DNA of 6,058 nt from Methanobacterium sp. (GTDB lineage: Archaea; Methanobacteriota; Methanobacteria; Methanobacteriales; Methanobacteriaceae), in the NCBI GenBank assembly GCA_003162115.1, contig PMMV01000018.1:5881-11938 (forward strand), written 5' to 3'. Under the pieces are notes generated by a model, which searched no databases, was not told where the DNA came from, and saw only the letters and a program-made list of their open reading frames with translations. The position numbers and the translations under genes were made by a program. This document shows positions 5,465 to 6,058 of the stretch, one piece after another; the stretch's first letter is position 1, and each line of letters opens with the position of its first letter.

Positions 5465-5884
5465 ATGGAATCTTCAAATGAATTTTCGATTATAGCCCCA
5501 TGCGGAATGAACTGTGGGGTCTGCATGGCGTATTTAAGAGAAAGAAATAAATGTCCTGGTTGCAGGGGTGATGATACAAATAAAACCGTTATACGTCTTA
5601 GATGTAAAATTAAGACCTGTGAAGTATATAAAGATGAAAATATTGAGTTCTGTTTTGAATGTGGAGATTTCTCCTGTGATAATTTGAAACATTTAGACAA
5701 AAGATACAGGACCAAATACCATATGAGCATGATAGAAAATCTGGAAAATATCAAGAATTTTGGATTAAAAAAATTCTTAGAGGATGAAAAGGTTAGATGG
5801 ACTTGTTCTGATTGTGGAGGTACGATTTGTGTTCATAAAGGTTATTGTTATGATTGTGGTAAAGAAATGAATCATAACTATTGA
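5465..5884 (+). CDS. DUF3795 cysteine-rich protein
   Basis: A 139-residue protein matching the DUF3795 pattern: APCGMNCGVCMAYL at the N-terminus (C13, C17, C20), then CPGC (C30, C33), C47, C52, CFEC (C63, C66) and C71 within CGDFSCDNL. A helical segment with KYHMSMIENLENIKNFGLKKFLEDE (given here by its ends, about residues 84-108) leads to a second cysteine knuckle, WTCSDCGG (C114, C117), C122 and CYDCG (C128, C131). The 15 cysteines, mostly in C-x2-C pairs, suggest binding of zinc or iron-sulfur clusters. The family function is not established; members are common in anaerobic archaea and bacteria. The ATG is preceded by GGTGA (5456-5460) four bases away. It appears to be a single-gene unit, divergent from the HEAT gene and followed by an AT inverted repeat. 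It is probably cytoplasmic, as no membrane helix is seen. Confidence 0.88.
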   Translation: MESSNEFSIIAPCGMNCGVCMAYLRERNKCPGCRGDDTNKTVIRLRCKIKTCEVYKDENIEFCFECGDFSCDNLKHLDKRYRTKYHMSMIENLENIKNFGLKKFLEDEKVRWTCSDCGGTICVHKGYCYDCGKEMNHNY

Positions 5885-5927
5885 AGAACTCCGATTATAT
5901 AAAATTAACTACTTTATTCTATTTGAA

Positions 5928-5968
5928 TTAATAAATTTATCTTATTATTATGAAAATAAATTTATTAA
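5928..5968. repeat. Perfect 13-bp AT inverted repeat downstream of the DUF3795 gene
   Basis: TTAATAAATTTAT (5928-5940) is the exact reverse complement of 5956-5968, with a 15-base spacer. A second pair, TATCTTATTA (5938-5947) and TAATAAGATA (5973-5982), is also perfect and shares three bases with the first left arm, so the two stems exclude each other in part. They may be a transcript-end structure for the DUF3795 gene or an operator for the gene starting at the window end. All arms are A/T with one C/G pair, so RNA stems would be weak. Confidence 0.5.
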
Positions 5969-5980
5969 GGTGTAATAAGA

Positions 5981-5990
5981 TAATATATGA
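5981..5990 (+). promoter_or_regulatory. Possible TATA box for a gene at the window end
   Basis: TAATATATGA is a TATA-like element. A start site about 25 bases downstream (near 6010) would leave a leader of about 20 bases carrying GGGAAAGA before the ATG at 6030. Support is weak because A/T words are frequent here. Confidence 0.25.
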
Positions 5991-6029
5991 ATTAATAGGT
6001 TGATATTTTTGATCTGGGAAAGATTTGGC

Positions 6030-6058
6030 ATGAATAGAAAATTTCTCTGGATCGGGTA
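6030..6058 (+). CDS. Possible start of an unidentified gene (cut by window end)
   Basis: An ATG at 6030 opens a frame that remains open to the last base and reads MNRKFLWIG. A purine-rich GGGAAAGA (6016-6023) lies six bases upstream and a TATA-like box lies at about 5985. In-frame TTG codons at 6009 and 6000 are alternative starts; a TGA at 5988-5990 closes the frame upstream. Nine codons are too few to identify or even prove a gene. Confidence 0.3.

Noticed and set aside
5422..5754. 110-residue - strand open frame opposite the DUF3795 gene
   Set aside because: It overlaps the DUF3795 gene, crosses the divergent promoter region and shows no family pattern.

Overview
This is a 6 kb AT-rich stretch of chromosome, most likely from a methanogenic archaeon of the Methanobacteriales (a Methanobacterium-like organism). 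That assignment is an inference. It rests on strong Shine-Dalgarno sites of the GGAGG/GGTGA type, TATA-like A/T boxes instead of -35/-10 pairs, oligo-T runs without GC-rich hairpins at gene ends, TTG starts, and a mix of families (YdjM/DUF457-type membrane hydrolase, DUF4386, DUF3795, PBS-lyase-type HEAT repeats) typical of such genomes. No rRNA, tRNA, CRISPR array, insertion sequence or phage gene was seen.

Layout: (1) Bases 1-72 are the tail of a + strand gene entering from the left. It ends at a T-rich convergent terminator region. (2) On the - strand, 149-1093 encodes a five-helix membrane metal-dependent hydrolase with a long C-terminal domain. (3) Also on the - strand, 1314-1999 is a DUF4386 integral membrane protein broken by a one-base frameshift near 1734-1738. 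(4) On the - strand, 2139-2501 is a small glyoxalase-fold (VOC) protein without a single histidine. (5) Divergent from it, on the + strand, 2715-3521 (MBL-fold hydrolase with a complete metal site) and 3568-4563 (amidohydrolase-2 family, close to the non-oxidative aromatic decarboxylases) form a probable two-gene operon closed by an oligo-T terminator. (6) On the - strand, 4667-5365 is a HEAT-repeat protein with a recent internal duplication visible in the DNA. (7) Divergent from it, on the + strand, 5465-5884 is a cysteine-rich DUF3795 protein. (8) The last 170 bases hold a perfect 13-bp AT inverted repeat and the possible first codons of another + strand gene.

The only clear functional grouping is the MBL/amidohydrolase pair, with the VOC gene facing it across a 213-base divergent intergenic region that carries a hyphenated palindrome and a 9-base direct repeat. 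All three folds are used on small organic molecules, so a small-molecule conversion or detoxification cassette is a reasonable but untested guess. The remaining genes are stand-alone accessory genes. I found no convincing new multi-gene system. The most checkable oddities are the frameshifted DUF4386 gene, the histidine-free VOC protein, the E-x-T metal motif of the amidohydrolase, the duplicated HEAT module and the inverted repeats in the intergenic regions.
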